Shown: piece by piece, positions 21,195 through 28,721 of the stretch | How positions within the stretch are numbered: the first letter of the stretch is position 1 | How the letters are laid out: each line of letters opens with the position of its first letter | Assembly: GCF_002188635.1 (NCBI RefSeq) | Contig: NZ_NINX01000041.1 | Coordinates: 1 to 64,000, forward strand | Source: Pigmentiphaga sp. NML030171 | GTDB taxonomy: Bacteria; Pseudomonadota; Gammaproteobacteria; Burkholderiales; Burkholderiaceae_B | Length of the DNA: 64,000 nt | Direction of reading: 5' to 3' | Position numbers and translations under genes: made by a program | Notes under the pieces: generated by a model | Database searches by the model: none | The model's input: only the letters and a program-made list of their open reading frames with translations | Told to the model about the DNA's origin: nothing

Positions 21195-21899
21195 GTATGA
21201 AGTTCTCCGTGGTCGTGTCGCGCCGAAAACCGGCGCGCAGCCTCGGGCCGTCGGGAAGATGCGCGGTGCGCGGAGCGAGTGGAGGAAACCGGTGCGCGAA
21301 AAGCCGCACCCCGCGGACTCAGGTCACGATGACCGGCCGGGTGGGAATGCGCAAGGTCGGGAGAGAGCGCAGGCACCGTGGATGCCGCGGCCGTCGCCCA
21401 CTGACCGCGGCTTGCGGTGGGGGCGAGGGATGGTTGCGGTATCGAAAGCAGTGGTGTTCACGGTATTTGCGAGCCAGACAGACTCGCCTCTTGGGCGAGC
21501 CTTTGCGTATACGACGGTTTCTTTGTACTTGCGTCCGCGGGCGCATATCCGTCGTCGCGCGGTTGGGCTTCGGGTTCGAAGCCATTGCGGCGCGACAGGC
21601 GGGCGACCATGACGGCCCGGAAGAATCCGGCGGGCGGGACGGGTACAATTCCGGCACACTTTGCGACCTGTCCTGACCCGGCGGCGTGCTGCAAAGGCTG
21701 CACGGCTTGCCGCGAAACATTCAGCGGCAGGCGGCAGCCCGATTGGGACGCGGCCTGGATTCGGAAAGGTGTCTCGCGCACATCTGGCGGAAACGCCGCA
21801 TGAAAGCGCGTCTCGACGCCGGAAGCGCGGTTCAGGGACACAACGTGTACGTCAACCCTGTGCTCCAACCCGCCTGATTCGATCAGGCTTCAGGATTAT
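21195..21899. other. Long divergent intergenic region between rne and rluC
   Basis: This 705-bp stretch holds only short open frames with no recognisable protein. It must contain the promoters of rne (minus) and rluC (plus). In the minus-strand RNA, 21481-21501 folds into an 8-bp stem with one G-U pair (GGCUCGCC against GGCGAGUC) about 290 nt before the rne start. E. coli rne has a ~360-nt leader through which RNase E represses its own message, and a similar leader is plausible here. TACAAT at 21644 could be a -10 for rluC. Confidence 0.55.
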
Positions 21900-22895
21900 A
21901 TGTCGCTACCATTGTTGCGCAAAGCGAAATCCACGCCCGGCCAGGGCCGCCCGCCCCGGAACCCCGAACCGGCCGCGGCCCCCGCCGTGCGCCTGGTCGA
22001 AGTGGACGAGGCGCACGATGGCCAGCGGCTGGACAATTTCCTGCTGCGCCTGTGCAAGGGCGTGCCCAAGAGCCACCTGTACAAGGCCATCCGGGGCGGC
22101 CAGGTGCGGGTCAACCGTGGCCGGGTGCCGGTGGACCACCGGATCGCCGCCGGCGACGTCGTCCGGGTGCCGCCGTTCCGGCTGCCCGAGGCGCCGGTGC
22201 GCTTCGTGCCTCCCGGCGAATTCCCCATCGTGTTCGAGGACGACGCGCTGCTGGCGATCGACAAGCCGGCAGGCGTGGCGGTGCACGGCGGCAGCGGAGT
22301 GGATTTCGGCGTCATCGAACAGTTGCGGCGGGCGCGGCCCGAGGCGCGCTTCCTGGAACTGGTGCACCGGCTCGACCGCGACACGTCGGGGCTGCTGCTG
22401 GTGGCCAAGAAGCGCAGCGCCCTGGTCGGCCTGCACGAATCGCTGCGCAACGGCCTCTGGAACAAGCATTACCTGGTCCTGGTCGTGGGGGACTGGGTCA
22501 ACGACCGGCAGCATGTGCGCAAGCCGCTCACCAAGTGGTCCACCCAGTCGGGCGAACGCCGCGTGAAGGTCGATCCCGATGGCCAGGCGGCCCACACCAT
22601 CTTCACCCTCAAGCGGCGCTACGGCCTGTATTCCCTGCTGGACGCCGAACTCAAGACCGGGCGGACCCACCAGATCCGGGTGCACGTGACCAGTTGCGGA
22701 TTTCCCATCGTGGGCGACGACAAGTACGGCGACGACCACGCCAACGCGGCTGCGGCCGGGCGCGGGTTCCGCCGGATGTTCCTGCACGCCCACACCCTGG
22801 CCGTCCCGCATCCGCTGACCGGCGAGTCCCTGGCGCTGGAAGCCCGTCTGCCCGAAGATTGCGTCGAATTCCTACAGCAACTGGAACATCCATGA
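21900..22895 (+). CDS. rluC: 23S rRNA pseudouridine synthase RluC-type
   Basis: RluA-family pseudouridine synthase that isomerises uridines of 23S rRNA (955, 2504 and 2580 in E. coli), 331 residues. The N-terminal S4 RNA-binding domain (~35-100) reads GQRLDNFLLRLCKGVPKSHL with VRVNRGRV. The catalytic domain shows the diagnostic HRLDRDTSGLLLVAK, whose second Asp is the nucleophile, and later KTGRTHQIRVH. The ATG at 21900 has only a weak upstream AGG. The stop overlaps the start of the next gene as ATGA. Divergence from rne and a downstream phosphatase gene is a common betaproteobacterial layout. Confidence 0.94.
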   Translation: MSLPLLRKAKSTPGQGRPPRNPEPAAAPAVRLVEVDEAHDGQRLDNFLLRLCKGVPKSHLYKAIRGGQVRVNRGRVPVDHRIAAGDVVRVPPFRLPEAPVRFVPPGEFPIVFEDDALLAIDKPAGVAVHGGSGVDFGVIEQLRRARPEARFLELVHRLDRDTSGLLLVAKKRSALVGLHESLRNGLWNKHYLVLVVGDWVNDRQHVRKPLTKWSTQSGERRVKVDPDGQAAHTIFTLKRRYGLYSLLDAELKTGRTHQIRVHVTSCGFPIVGDDKYGDDHANAAAAGRGFRRMFLHAHTLAVPHPLTGESLALEARLPEDCVEFLQQLEHP

Positions 22896-23572
22896 CTTCA
22901 CCCCTCCCGGGCTATTCGCTGATCGTGTTCGACTGGGACGGCACCCTGATGGACTCGACGCCGACCATCATCGCCGCCATCCAGTCCGCCTGTCGCGACC
23001 TCGGGCTGCCGGTGCCGCCCGACGAGGCCGCCGCCTGGGTCATCGGCCTGAGCCTGCAGGACGCGCTGATGGCGGCCGTTCCCACGCTGGCGCAGGACCA
23101 GGTCCAGGCCTTCGTCGCGCGCTACCGCTTCCATTACCTGACCCGCGATCCGCAGCTGCGTCTTTTCGCCGGCGCCGAGCAGATGCTGGCGCGCCTGGCC
23201 GAGCGCGGCGCGCGGCTGGCGGTGGCCACGGGCAAGAGCCGCGTCGGCCTGGAGCGGGCGCTGGACGCCACCGGCATCCGGCGGTATTTCGACACCACCC
23301 GCTGCGCCGACGAGACCTTCTCCAAGCCCAACCCGGCCATGTTGTTCGAGATCATGCGCGAGCTGGGCGCCGATCCGGCATCCGCCGTCATGGTGGGCGA
23401 TACGTCGCACGACCTGCAGATGGCCCGCAACGCCGGGATCCATGGCGTGGGCGTGACCTATGGGGCGCACGCCGTGGACGAGCTGGCCGGATGCGCGCCG
23501 CAGACACTGGCCGGCAGCATCGCCGAACTGGGCGACTGGCTGCACGGCCGCATCGCGGCCCGGGCGGCCTAG
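22892..23572 (+). CDS. HAD-superfamily hydrolase, Gph-like (phosphoglycolate phosphatase family)
   Basis: Cytoplasmic haloacid-dehalogenase-fold phosphatase, 226 residues. Motif I is FDWDGTLMDS (nucleophile Asp in DWD), motif II lies in VATGKSR, motif III at the lysine of FSKPNPAM, and motif IV in VMVGDTSHDLQMARNAG. The alpha-helical cap between motifs I and II identifies subclass I, as in Gph. The likely substrate is a small phosphate ester such as 2-phosphoglycolate, but this cannot be settled from sequence. It is translationally coupled to rluC (ATGA). Confidence 0.85.
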   Translation: MTSPLPGYSLIVFDWDGTLMDSTPTIIAAIQSACRDLGLPVPPDEAAAWVIGLSLQDALMAAVPTLAQDQVQAFVARYRFHYLTRDPQLRLFAGAEQMLARLAERGARLAVATGKSRVGLERALDATGIRRYFDTTRCADETFSKPNPAMLFEIMRELGADPASAVMVGDTSHDLQMARNAGIHGVGVTYGAHAVDELAGCAPQTLAGSIAELGDWLHGRIAARAA

Positions 23573-23691
23573 GACCCGCGCAAGGCGCGCGGTGTGAACC
23601 GGCCCTGGCCGCGAGGGCCGCTGTCGCCGCGCCGCGACTTGCCCTATCCTAGCGATTGCTTACCTTCGACCTTTCATAGCGAGTTGTCTTC

Positions 23692-24687
23692 ATGTCCCAG
23701 GATGCCTATTCCTCCCCGCCCGATGCTTCGTCCCGCGCTCCGGGGGAATGGGAGCGCGACGTGCTGGAGAAGCTGGTCTTTGCTTCGCTCAAGGAGCAGC
23801 GCGCCAGGCGGCGCTGGACCATTTTCTTCCGGCTGCTGATGCTCGCCATCGTGGTCCTGCTGGTGCTCGCCGCCACCGGCGTGCTGTTCAGGGGTTCGGG
23901 TTCGGGCACGCCCGACCCGCATACCGCGCTGATCGAACTGGACGGCGTCATCGATGCCCAGGGCGAGGCCAGCGCCGACAAGATCAACGCAGCGCTGCAG
24001 GCCGCCTTCGACGACGACAACGCCAAGGGAGTAGTCCTGCGCATCAACAGCCCGGGCGGCAGCCCGGTCCAGGCCGGCATGATCTTCGACGAGATCCGCC
24101 GCCTGCGCGCCCAGAATCCCGACAAGCCCGTGTATGCCGTGGTCGAGGAAATCTGCGCCTCCGGCGGCTACTACGTTGCCGCCGCGGCCGACAAGATCTA
24201 CGTCAACAAGGCCAGCGTGGTCGGCTCCATCGGCGTCATCATGGAAGGCTTCGGCTTCACCGGCCTGATGGACAAGGTGGGAATCGAACGGCGCCTGGTC
24301 GTGTCCGGAGAGAACAAGGCGCTGCTGGATCCGTTCTCGCCCGCCAATCCCGGGCAGCAGGCCCACGCCCAGGCGCTGGTCCAGGAAATCTTCCAGCAGT
24401 TCGTCGGCGCGGTGCGGGAAGGGCGCGGCGAGCGGTTGCATGAAACGCCGGACATGTTCACCGGCCTGATCTGGACGGGCGCCAAGAGCGTCGAACTGGG
24501 CCTGGCCGACGAACTGGGCACGGTGGACAGCGTCGCGCGCGACGTCATCCAGGCCGACACGGTGGTGGACTACACGGTCCGGGAAAACTTCGCCGAGCGG
24601 GTCGCCAAGCGCGTGGGCGTGTCCTTCGGCGCCGGGCTGGCCAAGACCGGCCTGGGCGGTGCCGGCGGCTTCTGGCACTGGAAGTGA
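23692..24687 (+). CDS. sppA: S49-family signal peptide peptidase (SppA-like)
   Basis: Membrane serine protease thought to degrade cleaved signal peptides and other membrane peptides. It has 331 residues, the short single-domain form. A cytoplasmic N-terminus is followed by one membrane helix (~43-65, IFFRLLMLAIVVLLVLAATG). The protease domain has VVLRINSPGGSP, the nucleophile Ser157 in CASGGYYVA, and Lys209 in SGENKALLD as the likely base; the 52-residue Ser-Lys spacing equals that of Bacillus SppA. The ATG follows a 119-bp gap after the phosphatase gene. It converges on the ABC transporter ATPase gene with a 42-bp GC-rich gap. Confidence 0.9.
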   Translation: MSQDAYSSPPDASSRAPGEWERDVLEKLVFASLKEQRARRRWTIFFRLLMLAIVVLLVLAATGVLFRGSGSGTPDPHTALIELDGVIDAQGEASADKINAALQAAFDDDNAKGVVLRINSPGGSPVQAGMIFDEIRRLRAQNPDKPVYAVVEEICASGGYYVAAAADKIYVNKASVVGSIGVIMEGFGFTGLMDKVGIERRLVVSGENKALLDPFSPANPGQQAHAQALVQEIFQQFVGAVREGRGERLHETPDMFTGLIWTGAKSVELGLADELGTVDSVARDVIQADTVVDYTVRENFAERVAKRVGVSFGAGLAKTGLGGAGGFWHWK

Positions 24688-24729
24688 CGGACCGCCCCGG
24701 GGGGCCCCGGGGCGCGATGCGCGGCGGCC

Positions 24730-25509
24730 TCAGCGCCGCAACTGTCCCAGGATGGCGCGCCGGATGTCGCCGAAGCGCGGATCCGCGCGATCGCGAGGGC
24801 GCGGCAGGTCGATCCGGGTCGCGCCGACGACGCGGCCGGGGCGGGGCGCCATGACCGCCACCGTGTCGCTCAGGTAGACGGCTTCCTCCACGTCGTGGGT
24901 CACCACGATCACCGTCACCCGCCGCTGCGACCAGATGCGCAGCAACTCCTCCTGCAGGTGGACACGCGTCAGCGAGTCCAGGGCGCCGAAGGGCTCGTCC
25001 ATCAGCAGTATCTCCGGTTCCGACACCAATGCGCGGGCGATTGCCGCGCGCTGGGCCATGCCGCCCGAAAGCTGGTGGGGATGGGCCTTGGCGAAGGCGG
25101 ACAGCCCCACCAGTTCCAGCATCGCCGCCACGCGCCGGTCGCGGTCGCGCGGATCGAGATCCAGGCTGTCGAGTCCCAGCGCGACGTTGTCCGCGATGCT
25201 CAGCCAGGGGAAGAGACGGTGGTCCTGGAACACCATGCCGCGTTCGATGCCCGGTCCGGCGATGGGCCGGCCGTCGATCAGGATCTCGCCCTCGAATGCC
25301 GCGTCCAGGCCGGCCACCAGGCGCAGCAGCGTCGACTTGCCGCAGCCGGACGCACCCACGATGCTCAGGAATTCGCCGTGCCGCAGGTCCAGGTTGATGC
25401 GCTCCAGGACCGGCAGCGGCTGGTCGTCCACGGTGTATTGCTTGCCCACCCGGCGCAGGGACAGCGCGTAGGATCCGGGCCGGGCCAGGGAAGGGGAAGA
25501 TGTCGTCAT
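24730..25509 (-). CDS. ABC transporter ATP-binding protein (SsuB/TauB type)
   Basis: Cytoplasmic ATPase of a nitrate/sulfonate/taurine-type importer, 259 residues. Walker A is GASGCGKSTLL, the Q-loop lies in MVFQDHRLFPWLS, the signature is LSGGMAQRAAIARAL, Walker B is ILLMDEPFGALDS and the switch histidine is in VTHDVEEAV. The start ATG 25509 overlaps the upstream permease stop (TAATG), and the frame N-terminal to it is a shadow. FPWLS and the D-loop region resemble SsuB/TauB. It is the last gene of the flavoprotein-ferredoxin-transporter operon. Confidence 0.92.
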   Translation of the reverse strand: MTTSSPSLARPGSYALSLRRVGKQYTVDDQPLPVLERINLDLRHGEFLSIVGASGCGKSTLLRLVAGLDAAFEGEILIDGRPIAGPGIERGMVFQDHRLFPWLSIADNVALGLDSLDLDPRDRDRRVAAMLELVGLSAFAKAHPHQLSGGMAQRAAIARALVSEPEILLMDEPFGALDSLTRVHLQEELLRIWSQRRVTVIVVTHDVEEAVYLSDTVAVMAPRPGRVVGATRIDLPRPRDRADPRFGDIRRAILGQLRR

Positions 25510-26306
25510 TAGCGGTCCCGCCAGGTGATGATGCGTGAAAAGACATGGCGCGAGGCCCGGTTGCAGGCATAGCCCACCAGCGCCAGCGCGACGACCCCGG
25601 CCAGCACCAGGTCCATGCGGAACAGTTCCCGCGCCGCCACCAGGAACGAACCCAGGCCGCGGCCGACGCCGATCGCGTACTCGGCTCCCACCGTGCCTAT
25701 CCAGGCAGTCAGCAGCGCGATTTCCAGGCCGATCAGGATGGCGGGCAGCGCGGCGGGCAGGACCATCTTCGTCACTCGGCGCCACGGCCGCAGCCGCAGC
25801 ACCGCCGCGGTTTCCCAGTAGGCGGGCGCGATCGCCCGCACGCCCTGCTCGGTGTTCAGGAAGGCGGGAAAGAAGGCCGACAGCGAGATGAAGACCACCT
25901 TGGCGATCTCGCCCGTGCCGAACCAGGCGGTCAGCAGCGGAATCCATGCGAACAGGGCGATCTGGCGCAGCCCGTGCAGCGTGGGAGCGATTCCGCGCTG
26001 GAGCGGGCGCGACAGTCCCAGGGCGACACCCAGCGCGACGCCGGCGGACGCGCCCAGCGCGATGCCGGCCGTGGCCCGCGCCAGGCTGGCGGCCAGCGCG
26101 GTCCAGATCTGCCGGCCGTCCGGATCCACGAACGGCGCCGACAGCACCTGGTGCAGCGGAACCAGCAGCGGAGTCCTCGCGAAGCCGGTATCGACCACGG
26201 CCAGCCACGCCAGCACCAGGGCGGCGGGCAGGACGGCGCCGCGCCGCACGCGGGGTGGAATGCGCGAGAGGGCGGCCAGCGGCCCTTGCCAGGCGGTATC
26301 AGCCAT
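25509..26306 (-). CDS. ABC transporter permease (SsuC/TauC type), second permease
   Basis: Integral membrane subunit with about six helices, 265 residues. The binding-protein-dependent transport signature lies around AILIGLEIALLTAWIGTVGAEYAIG, where the EAA loop contacts the ATPase. IALFAWIPLLTAWFG and TAAVLRLRPWRRVTKMV match the SsuC/TauC pattern. It overlaps the first permease by 8 bp and the ATPase start by 1 bp. Two different permeases in one operon suggest a heterodimeric channel, whereas SsuC is normally a homodimer. Confidence 0.9.
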   Translation of the reverse strand: MADTAWQGPLAALSRIPPRVRRGAVLPAALVLAWLAVVDTGFARTPLLVPLHQVLSAPFVDPDGRQIWTALAASLARATAGIALGASAGVALGVALGLSRPLQRGIAPTLHGLRQIALFAWIPLLTAWFGTGEIAKVVFISLSAFFPAFLNTEQGVRAIAPAYWETAAVLRLRPWRRVTKMVLPAALPAILIGLEIALLTAWIGTVGAEYAIGVGRGLGSFLVAARELFRMDLVLAGVVALALVGYACNRASRHVFSRIITWRDR

Positions 26307-27129
26307 GGGGCGGCACCTTGCGGTTCAGGATCTGCTCGATGGCCAGCAGGGCGCGATCCAGCGCGAAGCCCGCCAGCCCCACCACGATCATGCCGACGAT
26401 CACGATGTCGGTCTGGAACTGCTTGCGGCCCCACACCATCATGTAGCCGATGCCCTCGGTGGCGGCCAGCATCTCGACGACGATCAGGGCGATGAACGCG
26501 TGGCCCAGACCCAGCCGCACGCCGCTGAAGACCGGGCCCAGGCTGGCGGGCGCGATCACCCGGATGAAGCGGGTCCAGGGCCGCAGGCGCAGCACCCGCG
26601 CGGTTTCGAGGTGGGTCTTGGGGATGTCGCGTATGCCCTGGGCGGTATTGATGACGATGGGCACGAAGACCGCCTTGGCGATGATCAGGATCTTCAGCGT
26701 CTCGGCGATGCCGAAGACCAGGATCAGGATGGGTATCCAGCCGATGGACGGAATGGCGAACAGCGCGCGCAGCAGCGGGTCGAGATAGTCGCGCGCGGTG
26801 TTCGAGACCCCCAGCGCGATGCCGGTGGCCAGGCCCAGCGCGGCGCCCAGCAGGAAACCCATGCCGATGCGGTGCAGGCTGACGGCGAAGTTCGCGGCGA
26901 TGTCGCCGTTCTCCAGCAGTTCCACGAAGCTGGCCCATACCTGTTCCGGCGCCGGCAGGATCTGTGGTGCCATCCAGCCCTGCGAGGCGGCCAGTTGCCA
27001 GGCGCACAGCGCCAAGGCCGGCAGCAGCAGGGGAAGCAGCGCGGCGCGCCAGGCCCGCGAAGGGCGAGGGCGAGGCGTGGAGGCGGGGACGGCGATCGCG
27101 TCCAGGCGGGCGTCGGTATGGGAAGCCAT
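26299..27129 (-). CDS. ABC transporter permease (SsuC/TauC type), first permease
   Basis: Integral membrane subunit, 276 residues, six predicted helices after a basic cytoplasmic N-terminus. Family features: FAIPSIGWIPILILVFGI, ETARVLRLRPWTRFIRVI and the EAA-like loop around FIALIVVEMLAATEGIGYM. It shares the general pattern of the second permease but is clearly a separate sequence. The start lies 14 bp after the binding-protein stop. It ends in KVPPHG, overlapping the next permease. Confidence 0.92.
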   Translation of the reverse strand: MASHTDARLDAIAVPASTPRPRPSRAWRAALLPLLLPALALCAWQLAASQGWMAPQILPAPEQVWASFVELLENGDIAANFAVSLHRIGMGFLLGAALGLATGIALGVSNTARDYLDPLLRALFAIPSIGWIPILILVFGIAETLKILIIAKAVFVPIVINTAQGIRDIPKTHLETARVLRLRPWTRFIRVIAPASLGPVFSGVRLGLGHAFIALIVVEMLAATEGIGYMMVWGRKQFQTDIVIVGMIVVGLAGFALDRALLAIEQILNRKVPPHG

Positions 27130-27143
27130 GGCTGTCGCTCCGC

Positions 27144-28199
27144 TCAGCCTTCCAGCGGCTTGCCGCTGGCGTCACGCCGTGGCCAGGTTCGCTGCAGGCC
27201 GAGTTGGTCGAGCGCCTGGTCGACGTACCGGGGCAGGAACCATTGCTGCAGGTCGATGCCCGAGCGGATCAGTTTCTGTTCCCGGCTGAAGGCGATGGCG
27301 TCGCGGTACTGGGAGATGAAGAACTCGTCGATGCGCGGATTGAATACGTCCTTGAGCGCCACGCCCGCATATTCGTCGCGCAGTGCCGGGTAGGGCACGC
27401 CGGAGCGGGTCCAGATCTGCAGGGCTTCCTCGCGGTTCTCCTCATGGCCCAGCCACTCCGCCGCGCGCACCAGCCCGCGCACCACGCGCTGCGTGGCCTC
27501 GGGGTAGCGCTGCTCGAACGATTCCGTCACCGTGATCGCGCCGAAGCCGGCTGCCTTGGGGCCGATGTCGTGCGAGCTGTAGAACACCTTGGCCAGTCCC
27601 TTGTCGCGCAGCGACAGCAGCACGCTCGAACCGATCACCGCGTCCACGCTGCCTGCCGTGAGCGCCGCCAACTGGTCTGCGGTGGCCAGGTCGAGCAGGG
27701 TCACGTCCTTGAGGGGCAGGCCGTTTCCCTCCAGGGCCTTCAGGAAGGCCCAGTGGAGCACCGTGCCCTTGGCCACGGCCACCCGCTTGCCCTTGAGGTC
27801 CTTGAACGACCTGACCGGCAGGTCGGGCCGGGCCACGCCGAAGATGGTGGTGTAGCCGTACGAGGCCACGATGCGCGTGGGCAGCCCGTTGGCGCGGCCG
27901 ACGATGTTGGGCAGCGAGCCGTACTGGGCGAAATCCAGCCGCTTGTTGGCGATGGCCTCGTTGATCGCCGGCCCCGTGCCCGTGAAGTACTCGAAGCTCA
28001 GCTTGACCGGCGTGCCCTTGAATTCATCGGCGATGAATCCCTTGCCCTGGGCGATCGCCAGCACCGCCAGCCCATAGGGCTTGCCGAATCCCTGTCCGAA
28101 CCCGCCGAACCGCACCTGCTCCGGCCAGCCCTGCGCCTGCGCGCCCGCCGCCACCAATCCCGACACCACCGCCGCCGCCGCATAACGAATGAACCGCAT
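27144..28199 (-). CDS. Periplasmic substrate-binding protein (SsuA/TauA/NMT1-like) of an ABC importer
   Basis: Solute receptor of 351 residues. ATG 28199 has a good ribosome-binding site (AAGGATAGGAAT), and a signal peptide ends near residue 22 (VAAGAQAQG). The body has the two-lobed NMT1/SsuA-like fold, with LAVLAIAQGKGFIADEF, FTGTGPAINEAIANKRLDFA, SYGYTTIFGVARPDLPVRSF and LKGKRVAVAKGT typical of aliphatic sulfonate, nitrate and taurine receptors. The ligand cannot be told from sequence; the linked AprA-like flavoprotein suggests an organosulfur compound. A copy of the dispersed GC-rich repeat separates it from the ferredoxin gene. Confidence 0.88.
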   Translation of the reverse strand: MRFIRYAAAAVVSGLVAAGAQAQGWPEQVRFGGFGQGFGKPYGLAVLAIAQGKGFIADEFKGTPVKLSFEYFTGTGPAINEAIANKRLDFAQYGSLPNIVGRANGLPTRIVASYGYTTIFGVARPDLPVRSFKDLKGKRVAVAKGTVLHWAFLKALEGNGLPLKDVTLLDLATADQLAALTAGSVDAVIGSSVLLSLRDKGLAKVFYSSHDIGPKAAGFGAITVTESFEQRYPEATQRVVRGLVRAAEWLGHEENREEALQIWTRSGVPYPALRDEYAGVALKDVFNPRIDEFFISQYRDAIAFSREQKLIRSGIDLQQWFLPRYVDQALDQLGLQRTWPRRDASGKPLEG

Positions 28200-28241
28200 A
28201 TTCCTATCCTTGTTGAAAATGACGATGCCCCCAGCCGTTGC

Positions 28242-28392
28242 CAGGGCACAGCGGATCCGGCTCCGCCGGTGCCGCCCCCACGGGGCCCGGCGCCGGGCCG
28301 CCCCAGGGCGGGCCCCGGCCCCCTGTGGGGGGGGCTGCCGCGTAGCGGCTGGGGGCTCACCCGTGCAGGGCGCGCGCAAGCGCGTAGGGGGG
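28242..28392 (+). repeat. GC-rich dispersed repeat, copy A (long form)
   Basis: About 150 bp of GC-rich, palindrome-laden sequence between the ferredoxin and binding-protein genes. It starts with the core GCGGATCCGGCTCCGCCGG (28251-28269), has GGGCTGCCGCGTAGCGGCTG (from 28333) in the middle, and ends with GCGCGCGCAAGCGCGTAGGG. It matches the copy at 46441-46590 over nearly its whole length. Relative to the minus-strand operon it is inverted. Confidence 0.85.
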
Positions 28393-28397
28393 CTCTA

Positions 28398-28721
28398 TCA
28401 ATGCGCGCGTATCAACAGCTCGAAGCTGCTGTCGCGCCGTGCCGTCGCCGTGCGCCCGGCGCCCCAGCCGATCGCGGCACGGTAGCTGCCCATCAAGGGT
28501 TGCGCCGCGGCTTCCTCGACCGCCTGCGCGGCGTCGGCCGACGGCGCCACGTACAGCGCGTCCACCGGGCAGTAGAGCTCGCACATGAAGCAGGTCTGGC
28601 AATCGGATTGCCGCGCGATGCGCGGCGGGCCGCCGGGAACGAGATCGAAGACGTTCGTGGGGCAGGCGTGCACGCAGATGTTGCAGGCGGTGCAGCGTTC
28701 GGCGCTGACGATCTCGATCAT
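28398..28721 (-). CDS. Ferredoxin with two 4Fe-4S clusters (AprB-like electron carrier)
   Basis: Small iron-sulfur protein of 107 residues. Two Cys motifs are complete: CTACNICVHACP and CQTCFMCELYCP, each binding one 4Fe-4S cluster. The C-terminal ~55 residues carry no cluster motif. ATG 28721 overlaps the stop of the flavoprotein gene as ATGA, so the two are probably subunits of one enzyme. The pair resembles the alpha/beta arrangement of adenylylsulfate reductase (AprA/AprB) or of fumarate-reductase-like flavoproteins with a ferredoxin partner. The real substrate is not known. Confidence 0.88.
   Translation of the reverse strand: MIEIVSAERCTACNICVHACPTNVFDLVPGGPPRIARQSDCQTCFMCELYCPVDALYVAPSADAAQAVEEAAAQPLMGSYRAAIGWGAGRTATARRDSSFELLIRAH

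Noticed and set aside
18177-21200. 1007-codon plus-strand open frame opposite rne
   Set aside because: It mirrors the RNase E frame almost exactly in extent and has no protein features.
24696-24715. GC palindrome between sppA and the ABC ATPase gene as a bidirectional terminator
   Set aside because: A GCCCCGG/CCGGGGC palindrome is present, but there is no T tract on either side, so termination cannot be supported.
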